From NCBI RefSeq assembly GCF_001280595.1, contig NZ_LITU01000081.1, positions 395,366 to 459,365 on the forward strand: 64,000 nucleotides of DNA, written 5' to 3'. The position numbers and the translations under genes are program-made. Positions 26,468-36,101 of the stretch are shown piece after piece. Each line of letters opens with the position of its first letter. Positions within the stretch are counted from its first letter, which is position 1. The notes under the pieces are model-generated. The model was not told the DNA's origin. It ran no database searches and saw only the letters and a list, made by a program, of their open reading frames with translations. Source of the stretch: Paenibacillus xylanivorans. Its GTDB lineage: Bacteria > Bacillota > Bacilli > Paenibacillales > Paenibacillaceae.

Positions 26468-27262
26468 TTGAAACAGCGATTAACGACAGGAATCATAGCA
26501 GGTGTGTTGTTTTTGGGTTTTTGCATGCTGGGCGGACCCTGGTACCATGGTTTGGTATTGCTTATGGCTCTCATCGGTTATTATGAATTTGTGAAAATGA
26601 CCGGGGTACAGCCTTTTTCAGGTGTAGCCCTAATCGGTTATGCAGGTATCTTTGCCATTGTGTTTCCTTGGGAAATGGTTTGGGAAGCCAGGCCGCTAAC
26701 GTTATTCCAGATCGGCTGGATAGTGATGCTTGTTCTAATGACGGCCTCTGTAGTAACTAAAAACAAGATTCCTGTGAACACTGTAGCCATGCTCTTTCTG
26801 GGAGTAATGTACATTGGAATCGGTTTTTATTACATTGCAGAATCCAGACATTTGCATCACGGATTGTTCTGGACGTTTCTGCTATTAGGTTCCATATGGG
26901 CAAGTGATGCTGGTGCCTATTTTGTAGGGAAACTTATCGGAAAGAACAAATTGTGGCCCTCGATTAGTCCTAACAAAACGGTAGAGGGTGCGCTGGGCGG
27001 TATTGTAATCGCGGTAGTCACTTCTGTTGTTTTTGCATGGGTGTCAGACGGTTTGTTGTCTTGGCAAAGAGCGGTATGGATTGGGATTGCTTGCGCGGTT
27101 GTGGGACAGATGGGAGATCTGATCCAATCTGCTTACAAACGTGTGTATAAGATCAAAGATTCCGGCAATCTGCTCCCGGGGCATGGTGGTATTCTGGATC
27201 GGTGCGACAGCTGGATTGTCGTTTTTCCATTCGTACATATACTAATGCTTCTGCCCTATTAA
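26468..27262 (+). CDS. cdsA: Phosphatidate cytidylyltransferase
   Basis: The TTG at 26468 lies nine bases after GGAGG (26454-26458) and gives MKQRLTTGIIAGVLF, the family's usual N-terminus; the ATG at 26459 abuts the ribosome site and is less likely. The 264-residue enzyme has about eight membrane helices and the C-terminal signature KDSGNLLPGHGGILDRCDS. It makes CDP-diacylglycerol from phosphatidic acid and CTP. Confidence 0.95.
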   Translation: MKQRLTTGIIAGVLFLGFCMLGGPWYHGLVLLMALIGYYEFVKMTGVQPFSGVALIGYAGIFAIVFPWEMVWEARPLTLFQIGWIVMLVLMTASVVTKNKIPVNTVAMLFLGVMYIGIGFYYIAESRHLHHGLFWTFLLLGSIWASDAGAYFVGKLIGKNKLWPSISPNKTVEGALGGIVIAVVTSVVFAWVSDGLLSWQRAVWIGIACAVVGQMGDLIQSAYKRVYKIKDSGNLLPGHGGILDRCDSWIVVFPFVHILMLLPY

Positions 27263-27329
27263 AGATGAGCACAAGCCACATGACGAGATGTTCGTCATAG
27301 GCATTGGATAAATAAAGATGAGGTGCAGC

Positions 27330-28469
27330 ATGAAAAAAATTGCGATTCTCGGGTCAACGGGTTCCATTGGAACCCAGACACTGGATGTGGTCGATATGCA
27401 TCCCGAACGCTTTCAAGTAGAGGGACTGGCTGCTGGGGGCAATATAGAACTGCTGATTGAACAAGCGAAGCGTTACCGGCCCAAAAAGGTATCGGTTGGC
27501 TCGAAAGAGCTGGCGGAGACCGTGGCTCCCCACTTGCCGGTTGAAACGCAGCTTTTTTATGGTAAAGAAGGACTGGTGGAAGTTGCTGCTGGAACGGATG
27601 CGGATACGGTTGTTACTGCTGTAATGGGAAGTGTTGGGCTTGAGTCGACCCTGGCTGCTATTGAAGCAGGTAAACAGATCGGGCTGGCTAACAAGGAGAC
27701 GCTAATTACAGCGGGACACATTGTTACTGCCAGAGCCGCTGCGAAAGGGGTACCGCTTCTGCCAATAGATAGTGAACACTCGGCTATCTTCCAATGCCTG
27801 AATGGAGAACCTCGCGAACGTGTGATGGGAATTACGCTTACAGCCTCTGGAGGATCTTTCCGTAATTTGACTCGTGAACAGCTAAAGGAAGTTACCGTGG
27901 AAGATGCGCTCAAACATCCGAATTGGTCCATGGGATCCAAGATCACGATTGACTCAGCGACGATGGTGAATAAAGGTCTGGAAGTTATTGAAGCGCATTG
28001 GCTGTTTGGACTAAGATATGATCAGATTGACGTGTTGCTTCACCCGGAAAGCATCATTCATTCCTACGTGGAATTCAATGATACGAGCATTATTGCGCAG
28101 CTTGGCAATCCGGACATGCGAGTTCCCATTCAGTATGCACTGACCTATCCAGACCGCTTGCCATCACCTGCAAAACGCCTATCCCTAGCGCAAGCAAGCG
28201 AGCTGCATTTTCGTGAAATGGATATGGAACGGTTCCCTTGTTTAAGAATGGCGTACGAGTGTGGTAAAATGGGAGGGACCGCAACAACGGCGTTTAATGC
28301 AGCCAACGAGGTTGCCGTAGCCCGTTTCTTGCGTAAAGAGATTTCGTTCCTTAAAATAGAGGATATTATTGCTTCTGTGCTGGAAGCACACCGCAATGAG
28401 GACGAGCCTGATCTGGAGGAAATCGCAAGATGTGATCAGGAGAGCCGTCAACTTGCGTTCAGTCTGTAA
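27330..28469 (+). CDS. dxr: 1-deoxy-D-xylulose 5-phosphate reductoisomerase
   Basis: A 379-residue enzyme of the MEP isoprenoid pathway, feeding substrates to UppS. It starts MKKIAILGSTGSIGTQTLDV (NADPH site), has LANKETLITAG, and the metal/substrate segment IDSEHSAIFQCL and HPESIIHSYVEF. ATG at 27330 is chosen because GAGGTG is six bases upstream; an ATG four codons earlier overlaps that site. The gap before it includes a small ATGACG/CGTCAT inverted repeat. Confidence 0.97.
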   Translation: MKKIAILGSTGSIGTQTLDVVDMHPERFQVEGLAAGGNIELLIEQAKRYRPKKVSVGSKELAETVAPHLPVETQLFYGKEGLVEVAAGTDADTVVTAVMGSVGLESTLAAIEAGKQIGLANKETLITAGHIVTARAAAKGVPLLPIDSEHSAIFQCLNGEPRERVMGITLTASGGSFRNLTREQLKEVTVEDALKHPNWSMGSKITIDSATMVNKGLEVIEAHWLFGLRYDQIDVLLHPESIIHSYVEFNDTSIIAQLGNPDMRVPIQYALTYPDRLPSPAKRLSLAQASELHFREMDMERFPCLRMAYECGKMGGTATTAFNAANEVAVARFLRKEISFLKIEDIIASVLEAHRNEDEPDLEEIARCDQESRQLAFSL

Positions 28470-28582
28470 TCTCTTTTTTCAAGATAAAATGGAAGAAGTG
28501 ATTCTCTTGTGCAGCATCAGAGAATAATGATAATCTAAAGGGACAGACTGCGGTTCGTGCCGTGAAGGAGGATGGATAGGGA

Positions 28583-29854
28583 TTGGAAACCATACAAGTG
28601 GTATTTCTAACGGTGCTCATGTTCTTTGTCATCGTGACGGTTCATGAATGGGGACATTATTATTTTGCCAAACGCGCCGGCATTCTTGTACGGGAATTTG
28701 CGATCGGTTTTGGTCCCAAATTGTTCTCATATAAAAGAAACGAGACCCAGTTTACACTGCGTTTGCTGCCCTTTGGCGGATATGCACGTATGGCTGGGGA
28801 AGACCCGGAACTGGTAGAGATTCAAGAAGGTCAGACCATTGCAGTAAGAGCGGCTGATGACCAGGTCAAAATGATCTACCTCGATCAATTGGATAACCGA
28901 AAAAATGTAATTCGTGGTGAAGTGATCTCCATAGATATGGAGACTGCGCTGAAATTGCAACTCGATGTAGATGGCGAAGTTCAACAGTACCGGATACATC
29001 CGCAAGCGATGTTGGTGAGTCGGGGCAAACAAACCCAGATTGCACCGAAAGATCGTCAATTTGGCAGTAAAACGGTGGGTCAACGGGCCATGGCTATTTT
29101 TGCCGGACCACTCATGAATTTCATCCTGGCATTTGTGTTGTTTGCCGTATATGCGCAAATGGCAGGTGTTGCAGTTGAGAATCCAAAAAATCTGGAAATT
29201 GGTGAAGTGCTTGAAGGTGGAGCTGCCGACCAGGCGAACTTGCAAAAGGGAGATATCATTGAGACAATCAATGGTACTGCTATTGGTACGGATTCGCAAA
29301 AAATGGTGACGATGATTGCCGATTCCAAAGACAAACCGATGGAATGGACACTGCGTCGGGGGGAAGAAACGTTCAACATAACGATTACACCTCGTGCCGT
29401 AGAAGGACAAGAGGGCGGCAAGGTGGGGATTGTACCAACATTGCCAACCCGATCCGTTGGATTTGTAGAAACCTTCAAAGTGTCTGGGATAGCGATGGTT
29501 GATACAACCAGAGTGATCTTTGAAGGCTTCAAACATCTGATCAATCAGTTTAACATGGATGATATTGGTGGTCCAGTTCGTACATTTGAAGTAACAGGCC
29601 AAATTGCGAAACAAGGAATTGAACAGTTAACGAGATGGGCAGCCATTTTGAGTCTCTATCTCGGTATTTTCAACCTGTTGCCTATTCCTGCATTGGACGG
29701 AAGTCGTCTTGTATTCCTAGGAATCGAAGGACTGCGCGGCAGACCTGTTGATCCCAACCGGGAAGGCATGGTTCATTTTGTTGGATTCGCCATGTTGTTT
29801 GTACTGATGCTGGCAGTAACATATAATGATATATTACGATTAATTAACGGATAA
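28583..29854 (+). CDS. rseP: Site-2 intramembrane protease RseP (RasP/YluC)
   Basis: A 423-residue membrane metalloprotease. HEWGH at about residues 21-25 (VTVHEWGHYYFAKRAG) and the second metal motif NLLPIPALDGSRL near the C-terminus define the S2P family. A PDZ domain lies around residues 205-285 (LEGGAADQANLQKGDIIETI). It cleaves anti-sigma factors and remnant signal peptides in the membrane. The TTG start lies 12 bases after AAGGAGG; no closer start fits. It is about 50 residues longer than some homologues because of an extended segment before the PDZ domain. Confidence 0.95.
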   Translation: METIQVVFLTVLMFFVIVTVHEWGHYYFAKRAGILVREFAIGFGPKLFSYKRNETQFTLRLLPFGGYARMAGEDPELVEIQEGQTIAVRAADDQVKMIYLDQLDNRKNVIRGEVISIDMETALKLQLDVDGEVQQYRIHPQAMLVSRGKQTQIAPKDRQFGSKTVGQRAMAIFAGPLMNFILAFVLFAVYAQMAGVAVENPKNLEIGEVLEGGAADQANLQKGDIIETINGTAIGTDSQKMVTMIADSKDKPMEWTLRRGEETFNITITPRAVEGQEGGKVGIVPTLPTRSVGFVETFKVSGIAMVDTTRVIFEGFKHLINQFNMDDIGGPVRTFEVTGQIAKQGIEQLTRWAAILSLYLGIFNLLPIPALDGSRLVFLGIEGLRGRPVDPNREGMVHFVGFAMLFVLMLAVTYNDILRLING

Positions 29855-29863
29855 TTATGGTTT

Positions 29864-29892
29864 GACTACGCTCTGACTATTCAGAGATAGTC
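29864..29892 (+). other. Strong hairpin before proS
   Basis: GACTA (29864-29868) pairs with TAGTC (29888-29892), and CTCTGA (29871-29876) with TCAGAG (29881-29886), loop CTAT. There is no T-run. It stands immediately before the proS ribosome site and may affect initiation or processing. It is far too short to be a T-box leader. Confidence 0.5.
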
Positions 29893-29916
29893 GTTATGGG
29901 AGGACGCTGGAGTCTT

Positions 29917-31371
29917 ATGTCAAAGGAAAATGATAAACAGTTCGTGACTGAAATTACACCTCAGGGCGAGGATTTCTCACGCTGGTACATTGATGTTATT
30001 AAAAAAGCTGATCTCATGGACTATTCACCCGTGCGGGGTTGTATTGTTTTCAAACCAGACGGCTTCGAAATCTGGGAGCACATCAAGGATGAGATGGACC
30101 GTCGTTTCCGTGAAACGGGTCATCGCAATGCTTACTTCCCAATGTTCATTCCTGAGAGCTTTTTCCAAAAAGAAAAAGAACATGTGGAAGGGTTCAACCC
30201 TGAATTGCCTTGGGTAACGGAAGCGGGCGGAGAAAAGCTGGAAGAGCGTCTGGCGATCCGCCCAACCTCGGAAACCATCATCGGTCACATGTACTCCAAA
30301 TGGATTCAGTCGTATCGTGACTTGCCAGTACTGATCAACCAATGGGCTAACGTGGTTCGCTGGGAGAAGAGAACACTGCCTTTCCTTCGTACAAGTGAAT
30401 TCCTTTGGCAAGAGGGCCATACGGCGCACGAGACAGAAGAAGAAGCACGTGAAGAGACGATGAAAATGCTTGAAATCTACCGCGAGGTTTTGGAAGAATA
30501 TCTGGCGATTCCTGTTATTACAGGTCAGAAAACAAAATCCGAGAAATTTGCAGGTGCTGTAGACACCTTCTCCATCGAAGCGATGATGAAGGATGGACGT
30601 GCGGTTCAAGCCGGGACTTCTCATTATATGGGTACAAATTTTGCGAAAGCATTTGAGATCCAGTATCTTAGCCGCAACAACGTGCTGGAACTGGCTCACA
30701 CCACTTCATGGGGAACAAGCACACGTCTGATCGGTGCATTGATCATGGTTCACGGAGATGACCGTGGTCTGGTTCTTCCTCCTAAAGTTGCACCAACACA
30801 AGTGGTTATGATTCCGATTGGACCTCCAAAAACGCGTGATGCCGTTGTAGGCCGTGCGGATGAGTTGTTCGCTGAACTGAAACAAGCGGGAATCCGTGTG
30901 AAAATGGATGATCGCAGTGATGTTCGTCCAGGCTGGAAATTTAACGAATACGAGATGCGTGGTGTGCCGATTCGTCTTGAAATTGGTCCGCGTGATATGG
31001 AGAACGGTGTATGTGTGCTCGTTTCCCGGATTACTGGAGAGAAGAAAGTCGTAGAACAAGCCAATCTGGTGGAAGAAATCCAGACCATGCTGACTCAAGT
31101 GCAAGCCGATATGCTGCAACGTGCTCGCACGTTTATGTCGGACAACTTCTACTCTGTCGATACGCTTGATGAGATGAAGGAATTGATGGAAAACAAACGC
31201 GGGTTCACACTGGCTGGATGGTGCGGTTCAGAAGCTTGCGAAGATAAAGTAAGAGAAGTAACAGGTGCAACAAGCCGGAATATTCCGTTCCAGCCTGCGG
31301 AAGAAAAGCATACGTGCCTGGCTTGTGGTGAACAAGCGAAACACACGGTAGTGTTTGCAAGAGCGTACTAA
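29917..31371 (+). CDS. proS: Prolyl-tRNA synthetase, archaeal/eukaryal-type (type 3)
   Basis: A 484-residue class II synthetase charging tRNA-Pro. It has KADLMDYSPVRGCIVFKPDG, RPTSETIIGHMYSKWI and TSEFLWQEGHTAHET, and a C-terminal zinc-type domain with paired cysteines (WCGSEACEDK and HTCLACGEQ). It lacks the roughly 180-residue editing insertion of the common bacterial ProRS (about 565 residues, as in Bacillus subtilis at this same locus). ATG at 29917 is preferred because GGAG lies close upstream; an ATG seven codons earlier overlaps the GGGAGGA site. Confidence 0.95.
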   Translation: MSKENDKQFVTEITPQGEDFSRWYIDVIKKADLMDYSPVRGCIVFKPDGFEIWEHIKDEMDRRFRETGHRNAYFPMFIPESFFQKEKEHVEGFNPELPWVTEAGGEKLEERLAIRPTSETIIGHMYSKWIQSYRDLPVLINQWANVVRWEKRTLPFLRTSEFLWQEGHTAHETEEEAREETMKMLEIYREVLEEYLAIPVITGQKTKSEKFAGAVDTFSIEAMMKDGRAVQAGTSHYMGTNFAKAFEIQYLSRNNVLELAHTTSWGTSTRLIGALIMVHGDDRGLVLPPKVAPTQVVMIPIGPPKTRDAVVGRADELFAELKQAGIRVKMDDRSDVRPGWKFNEYEMRGVPIRLEIGPRDMENGVCVLVSRITGEKKVVEQANLVEEIQTMLTQVQADMLQRARTFMSDNFYSVDTLDEMKELMENKRGFTLAGWCGSEACEDKVREVTGATSRNIPFQPAEEKHTCLACGEQAKHTVVFARAY

Positions 31372-31523
31372 GTCAGGAAGAGTTGACTAACAGCACTTAT
31401 TCACCGTAAGAGTAAGGAATGGAGAGCTTCTGTCGGATAAAATGAGTCGGTGCGGGTTCGGATCGGGGACATTTTTGAATGCAGAGGCTTTTGCTGTTTT
31501 AAGGGGGTACAAGGAGGAACACG

Positions 31524-34500
31524 ATGAGTGGATTCGAGGAGAAGAGAAAACGGTTTGAGTTGTTGATGAAACAGACGGAGCTTCCGGCTGGCCTGATAGA
31601 GCCCTACTTTTTGGATGGATGGATTGAACGGGTGGAGACGAGCCGTAGCAACCGCGATTGGACTATTGTGATTGCAAAGGATACCTTGGTTCCTGCTCCA
31701 ATCTATCGTACATTTTGCCTGCATATCCAGGAGAAAATGAATCATATTTCCAAGATTACATTTGGTTTTAAATATAGTGAGCAGGTTGCGATTGGTGATA
31801 TTGTCAGTGAGTATTGGAATCTGTTCCTAGAATGGGTTACACGGGAGATTCCATCCGTTAATGGTTGGATGAGTCGTACCAAGTTTGAATGTGAGGCGGA
31901 TCTGCTTCAATTGACTATGAGTGATGCCATGTCGATGGAGCTTGCGAAGAAGAAGCAGATCGATCAGGCTATAACCACTTTTTATGATAAGTATTTTCAA
32001 TTGTCCTTGCGGGTCAAATTGCTGGTTGGTGAGGTTGAAAGCAACAAAGAGGCGATGGAACAATTCCAGCTCAAGAAGCGGGAAGAAGAGCTTCAAGTTA
32101 TCGAACAGATGATGAGTGAAGTGGACTCCGAAATGCCTGAAGAGGAAGAACAGGGCGATGTTCGCTTACAGATGGGATATGATATCAAGGAACCACCTGT
32201 ACCTATGCAGGAAATTCAAGATGAAGAGAAAAAGGTTACGTTGCAGGGAACGGTCTTCGGTCTGGATCGTAAGGAATTGCGGAATGGTAATACCTTGTTT
32301 ACTTTTTATCTGACGGATTTCACGGATTCCATGCAAATGAAGATGTTTGCCAAAACAAAAGAGGATGTCAGAATCCTGAGCTTACTCGCCAATGGAAAAT
32401 GGGTAAAAGTCCGTGGCCGTGTAGAATACGACCGGTTTATGCAAATCCCGGAACTTGCTATGATTCCGTCAGATTTAATTGAAGTAAAAGCACCGCCATC
32501 CCGTAAGGATAATGCAGCAGAGAAACGGGTTGAGTTTCATCTGCACTCCACAATGAGTACAATGGATGCCGTAACTTCGATCGATAAATACGTAAAAACT
32601 GCAGCGGAATGGGGACACAAGGCAATCGCGGTAAGTGATCATGGCGGTGTGCAGGTGTATCCGGAGGCGTCCAAAGCGGCCAAGAAAAATGGAATTAAAA
32701 TGATTTACGGCCTTGAGGCCAATGTGGTGAACGATTCGGTTGCTGTTGTTTTGGCGCCGCAGCCGTTGGAGCTCAAATCAGCGACTTATATTGTCTTTGA
32801 TATTGAGACCACAGGTCTATCTGTAACACAGAGCAAGATCATCGAGATTGCGGCAGTGAAGGTGGAGGACGGTAAAGAGATTGATCGCTTTGCTACGTTT
32901 GTAAATCCGCATGAGCGCATTCCATATAACATTCAGCAGTTGACTAACATTAACGATGAGATGGTGAAGGATGCACCTGAGCTAGAACCGGTTATCCGTG
33001 ATTTTGTACAGTTTGCCGGAGATGGCGTATTGGTCGCGCATAATGCGCGTTTCGATATGGGCTTTATTCAAGCTTCGTTGAAACAGCTTGGTATGCCTGA
33101 ACTTTCGAACCCTGTCCTTGATACGTTGGAACTGGCACGTTTGTTATATCCAAAAATGAAGAATCACCGTCTGAATACGCTGGCGGATAAATATAAAGTA
33201 GCACTGGAGAGTCATCACCGGGCGATTGATGATACGATTGCGCTCGCAGGTATACTGAATGGATTGGTTAATGATGCTGCCCAGATGAAAGGCCTGACCA
33301 TGCTTGATCGGCTTAACGATTATGTCGGAGTTGATCTCTCAAATACGCGTCCTTTCCATTGTGGAATCTATGCTTTGAACGATGTCGGCAAGAAGAATCT
33401 ATATAAACTGGTAACACTTTCCCACACAGAGCATTTCAAACGGGTGCCTTGTATTCCGAAATCTAAGCTGGTCAATTTGCGTGAGGGCCTCATTATTTTA
33501 TCCGGTTGTGAAAAAGGTGAGTTTTTCGAGGCTGTGCTCAACAAATCGCTTGAAGAGGCGGAAGAGATAGCGCATTTCTATGACATTCTGGAGATCCAGC
33601 CATTAACGATGTATATGCACTTGGTGGATAAAGGGCTGGTGGCTACACCAGAGGAATTGAAGCTCGCTGTTCGCAAAGTTATTGACATTGGTTCAAAATT
33701 GGGGAAACCAGTCATAGCCACAGGTAACGTGCATTATCTGGAACCGCGCGACAAGCTATATCGGGATATCACCATTCATGGAATTACAGGCTTCAGCCCG
33801 CTCAAAGATCAACGAAAACCGGATGCTCACTTAAGAACGACGGATGAAATGCTTGAAGAGTTCCAGTACCTGGGCCAAGACAAAGCTTACGAAGTAGTTG
33901 TTACGAATACAGTTGAATTGGCTGATCGATTTGAGGAAATCAAACTGTTCCCGGACAAGCTGTTCACTCCAATTCTGGAAGGTGCGGACGATGAAATCCG
34001 TAATACTTGTTATAATACCGCCAAGTCCATTTATGGTGAGGAACTGCCGGAAGTAATTGTGGCACGACTTGAAAAAGAACTGAAGCCAATCATCAAATAC
34101 GGTTTTTCTGCCAACTATCTGATCTCGGAACGTTTGGTTAAAAAATCGAATCAGGACGGCTACCTTGTCGGCTCCCGGGGATCCGTTGGTTCGTCTGTAG
34201 TTGCTACTTTCCTGGGGATCTCTGAAGTTAACCCGCTGCCAGCGCACTATATTTGTGTGAATTCGGAGTGTAAGCACAGCGAGTGGTTCCTCGACGGTAG
34301 TGTACCGAGTGGATTTGACCTTCCGGAGAAAGAATGCCCTGATTGTGGAGGCCGATTAAAAGGCGAAGGGCAGGATATTCCGTTTGAGACTTTCCTTGGC
34401 TTTAAAGGGGACAAGGTTCCCGATATCGACTTGAACTTCTCGGGTGATTATCAGCCGCATGCTCACAACTATACCAAGGTGCTTTTCAGCGAAAAGAGTG

Positions 34501-35843
34501 TGTTCCGTGCAGGTACGATCGGTACGGTAGCTGAGAAAACGGCGTTTGGTTTTGCCAAGAAATATGAGGAAGAACATCATAAGAAATGGCGTGGGGCTGA
34601 GCTGAATCGTTTGGCTTCCGGTTGCACCGGGGTTAAGCGTAGTACCGGACAGCATCCCGGTGGTATTGTCGTTGTACCGGATTATATTGAAGTGGAAGAT
34701 GTAACGCCTGTACAATTCCCGGCCGATGACGTTAATGCCGAGTGGAAAACAACTCACTTTGACTATCACGCCTTTGAAGAGAACTTGCTAAAACTCGATA
34801 TTCTGGGGCACGATGATCCAACCATGATGCGGATGCTTCAGGATTTGACTGGTATCGATCCAACGACTATTCCGATGAATGATCCTAAAGTCATGAGCAT
34901 GTTCAACTCGACGGAGTCGCTGGGCGTTTCGCCAGAGCAGATTCGTTCACCAGTTGCCACTTTTGGTGTACCAGAGATGGGGACGAAGTTTGTACGTCAG
35001 ATGCTTGTTGAATCACAGCCTTCATCTTTTGCCGATCTACTTCAGATCTCTGGATTGTCTCATGGTACGGGGGTATGGCTCGGTAACGCACAAGATCTAA
35101 TCAAAAATGGAACGTGTAACATCAAAACGGTGATTGGTTGCCGGGATGATATCATGTTGTTCCTGATCTATAAGGCGGGTATGGACGCCAGTCTTGCCTT
35201 TAAAATTACGGAGAGTGTTCGTAAGGGGCGTGGATTGCCGCAAGAATGGATTGATGAGATGAAAAATTGCAAGGTGCCGCAATGGTACATTGACTCCTGT
35301 CTTAAAATCCAGTACATGTTTCCGAAGGCCCACGCGGCAGCTTATGTTATCTCGGCAGTACGTACAGCTTTCTTTAAGCTGTATCACCCAATTGAATATT
35401 ACGCGACATACTTCACAGTTCGTGCGGATGAGTTTGACATTGGACTGGTATGTCAAGGCTATGAGCCCATCTATAGGAAGATCGTAGAAATTGAACAATT
35501 AGGTTTCCAGGCACCGCCAAAAGAAAAAAACATGCTTCCCGTCCTTGAGATGGCACTGGAAATGGCAGCACGCGGATTCTCGCTTAAACCGATTGATCTC
35601 TATCGTTCGGAAGCGACGAAGTTTATCGTCGACGGGAATACACTCATTCCTCCGTTTTCGGCATTGGGAGGAATCGGGGATAATGCTGCACGCAACATTG
35701 CTGCTGCAAGAGAGCATGGAGAATTCCTGTCGATTGAAGATTTCCAGCAGAAGTCCAAAGCAAGTAAAACCATTGTTGAGCTGCTGACGGGAATGGGATG
35801 CTTCCGTGGTTTGCCGGAAAGCAATCAATTATCCTTGTTCTAA
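31524..35843 (+). CDS. polC: DNA polymerase III alpha subunit, PolC type
   Basis: A 1439-residue replicative polymerase. Visible in order are an N-terminal domain, an OB fold (about 240-330), the PHP domain (VEFHLHSTMSTMDAVTSID, about 337), an inserted DEDD exonuclease (VFDIETTGLSV near 430), the rest of PHP, the palm with catalytic PDIDLNFSGDY near 967, a Cys4 zinc segment just before it (CVNSECKH, CPDCGG), and a C-terminal domain. It is the main leading-strand polymerase of low-GC Gram-positive bacteria. AAGGAGGAA precedes ATG. Length matches Bacillus PolC (1437). Confidence 0.98.
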   Translation: MSGFEEKRKRFELLMKQTELPAGLIEPYFLDGWIERVETSRSNRDWTIVIAKDTLVPAPIYRTFCLHIQEKMNHISKITFGFKYSEQVAIGDIVSEYWNLFLEWVTREIPSVNGWMSRTKFECEADLLQLTMSDAMSMELAKKKQIDQAITTFYDKYFQLSLRVKLLVGEVESNKEAMEQFQLKKREEELQVIEQMMSEVDSEMPEEEEQGDVRLQMGYDIKEPPVPMQEIQDEEKKVTLQGTVFGLDRKELRNGNTLFTFYLTDFTDSMQMKMFAKTKEDVRILSLLANGKWVKVRGRVEYDRFMQIPELAMIPSDLIEVKAPPSRKDNAAEKRVEFHLHSTMSTMDAVTSIDKYVKTAAEWGHKAIAVSDHGGVQVYPEASKAAKKNGIKMIYGLEANVVNDSVAVVLAPQPLELKSATYIVFDIETTGLSVTQSKIIEIAAVKVEDGKEIDRFATFVNPHERIPYNIQQLTNINDEMVKDAPELEPVIRDFVQFAGDGVLVAHNARFDMGFIQASLKQLGMPELSNPVLDTLELARLLYPKMKNHRLNTLADKYKVALESHHRAIDDTIALAGILNGLVNDAAQMKGLTMLDRLNDYVGVDLSNTRPFHCGIYALNDVGKKNLYKLVTLSHTEHFKRVPCIPKSKLVNLREGLIILSGCEKGEFFEAVLNKSLEEAEEIAHFYDILEIQPLTMYMHLVDKGLVATPEELKLAVRKVIDIGSKLGKPVIATGNVHYLEPRDKLYRDITIHGITGFSPLKDQRKPDAHLRTTDEMLEEFQYLGQDKAYEVVVTNTVELADRFEEIKLFPDKLFTPILEGADDEIRNTCYNTAKSIYGEELPEVIVARLEKELKPIIKYGFSANYLISERLVKKSNQDGYLVGSRGSVGSSVVATFLGISEVNPLPAHYICVNSECKHSEWFLDGSVPSGFDLPEKECPDCGGRLKGEGQDIPFETFLGFKGDKVPDIDLNFSGDYQPHAHNYTKVLFSEKSVFRAGTIGTVAEKTAFGFAKKYEEEHHKKWRGAELNRLASGCTGVKRSTGQHPGGIVVVPDYIEVEDVTPVQFPADDVNAEWKTTHFDYHAFEENLLKLDILGHDDPTMMRMLQDLTGIDPTTIPMNDPKVMSMFNSTESLGVSPEQIRSPVATFGVPEMGTKFVRQMLVESQPSSFADLLQISGLSHGTGVWLGNAQDLIKNGTCNIKTVIGCRDDIMLFLIYKAGMDASLAFKITESVRKGRGLPQEWIDEMKNCKVPQWYIDSCLKIQYMFPKAHAAAYVISAVRTAFFKLYHPIEYYATYFTVRADEFDIGLVCQGYEPIYRKIVEIEQLGFQAPPKEKNMLPVLEMALEMAARGFSLKPIDLYRSEATKFIVDGNTLIPPFSALGGIGDNAARNIAAAREHGEFLSIEDFQQKSKASKTIVELLTGMGCFRGLPESNQLSLF

Positions 35844-35932
35844 AATGGCATTTTGAGTATCCAATGTTGGTCTGTGATGTGATTGCGAAATTTTTCTTCA
35901 TTAGTAACGGAAATGCCTGAATGATCGCTTAC

Positions 35933-35961
35933 TTGTCACTATTACCAGACTATGTTATAAT
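35933..35961 (+). promoter_or_regulatory. Sigma-A promoter of the rimP-nusA-infB operon
   Basis: TTGTCA (35933-35938) and consensus TATAAT (35956-35961) with a 17-base spacer. It is the strongest-looking promoter in the window and starts a leader of about 130 bases before rimP. Confidence 0.85.
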
Positions 35962-35990
35962 TTTTGAAGTGAACGAGATAGTACGAATTT

Positions 35991-36018
35991 CTAAAGAGTG
36001 GGGAAACCCACTCTTTAG
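35991..36018 (+). promoter_or_regulatory. Perfect 12-bp leader hairpin, possible attenuator of rimP-nusA
   Basis: CTAAAGAGTGGG (35991-36002) and CCCACTCTTTAG (36007-36018) pair perfectly around a GAAA tetraloop, then comes the weak T-tract TCTTTGG. It lies between the promoter and the rimP start. As I recall, the Bacillus subtilis nusA operon is controlled through NusA-stimulated termination in its leader; a strong stem with an imperfect T-tract would fit that design. Confidence 0.65.
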
Positions 36019-36101
36019 TCTTTGGTATACAAGAATCTTGGGTAATGAAGAAATTGCCAGTCATTATTTGCTGGTGTAACCTAAGTTGGAGGTTATCGGT
36101 T

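Noticed and set aside
29855..29916. T-box leader before proS
   Set aside because: The gap is only about 60 bases, with one hairpin and no T-box sequence or terminator.
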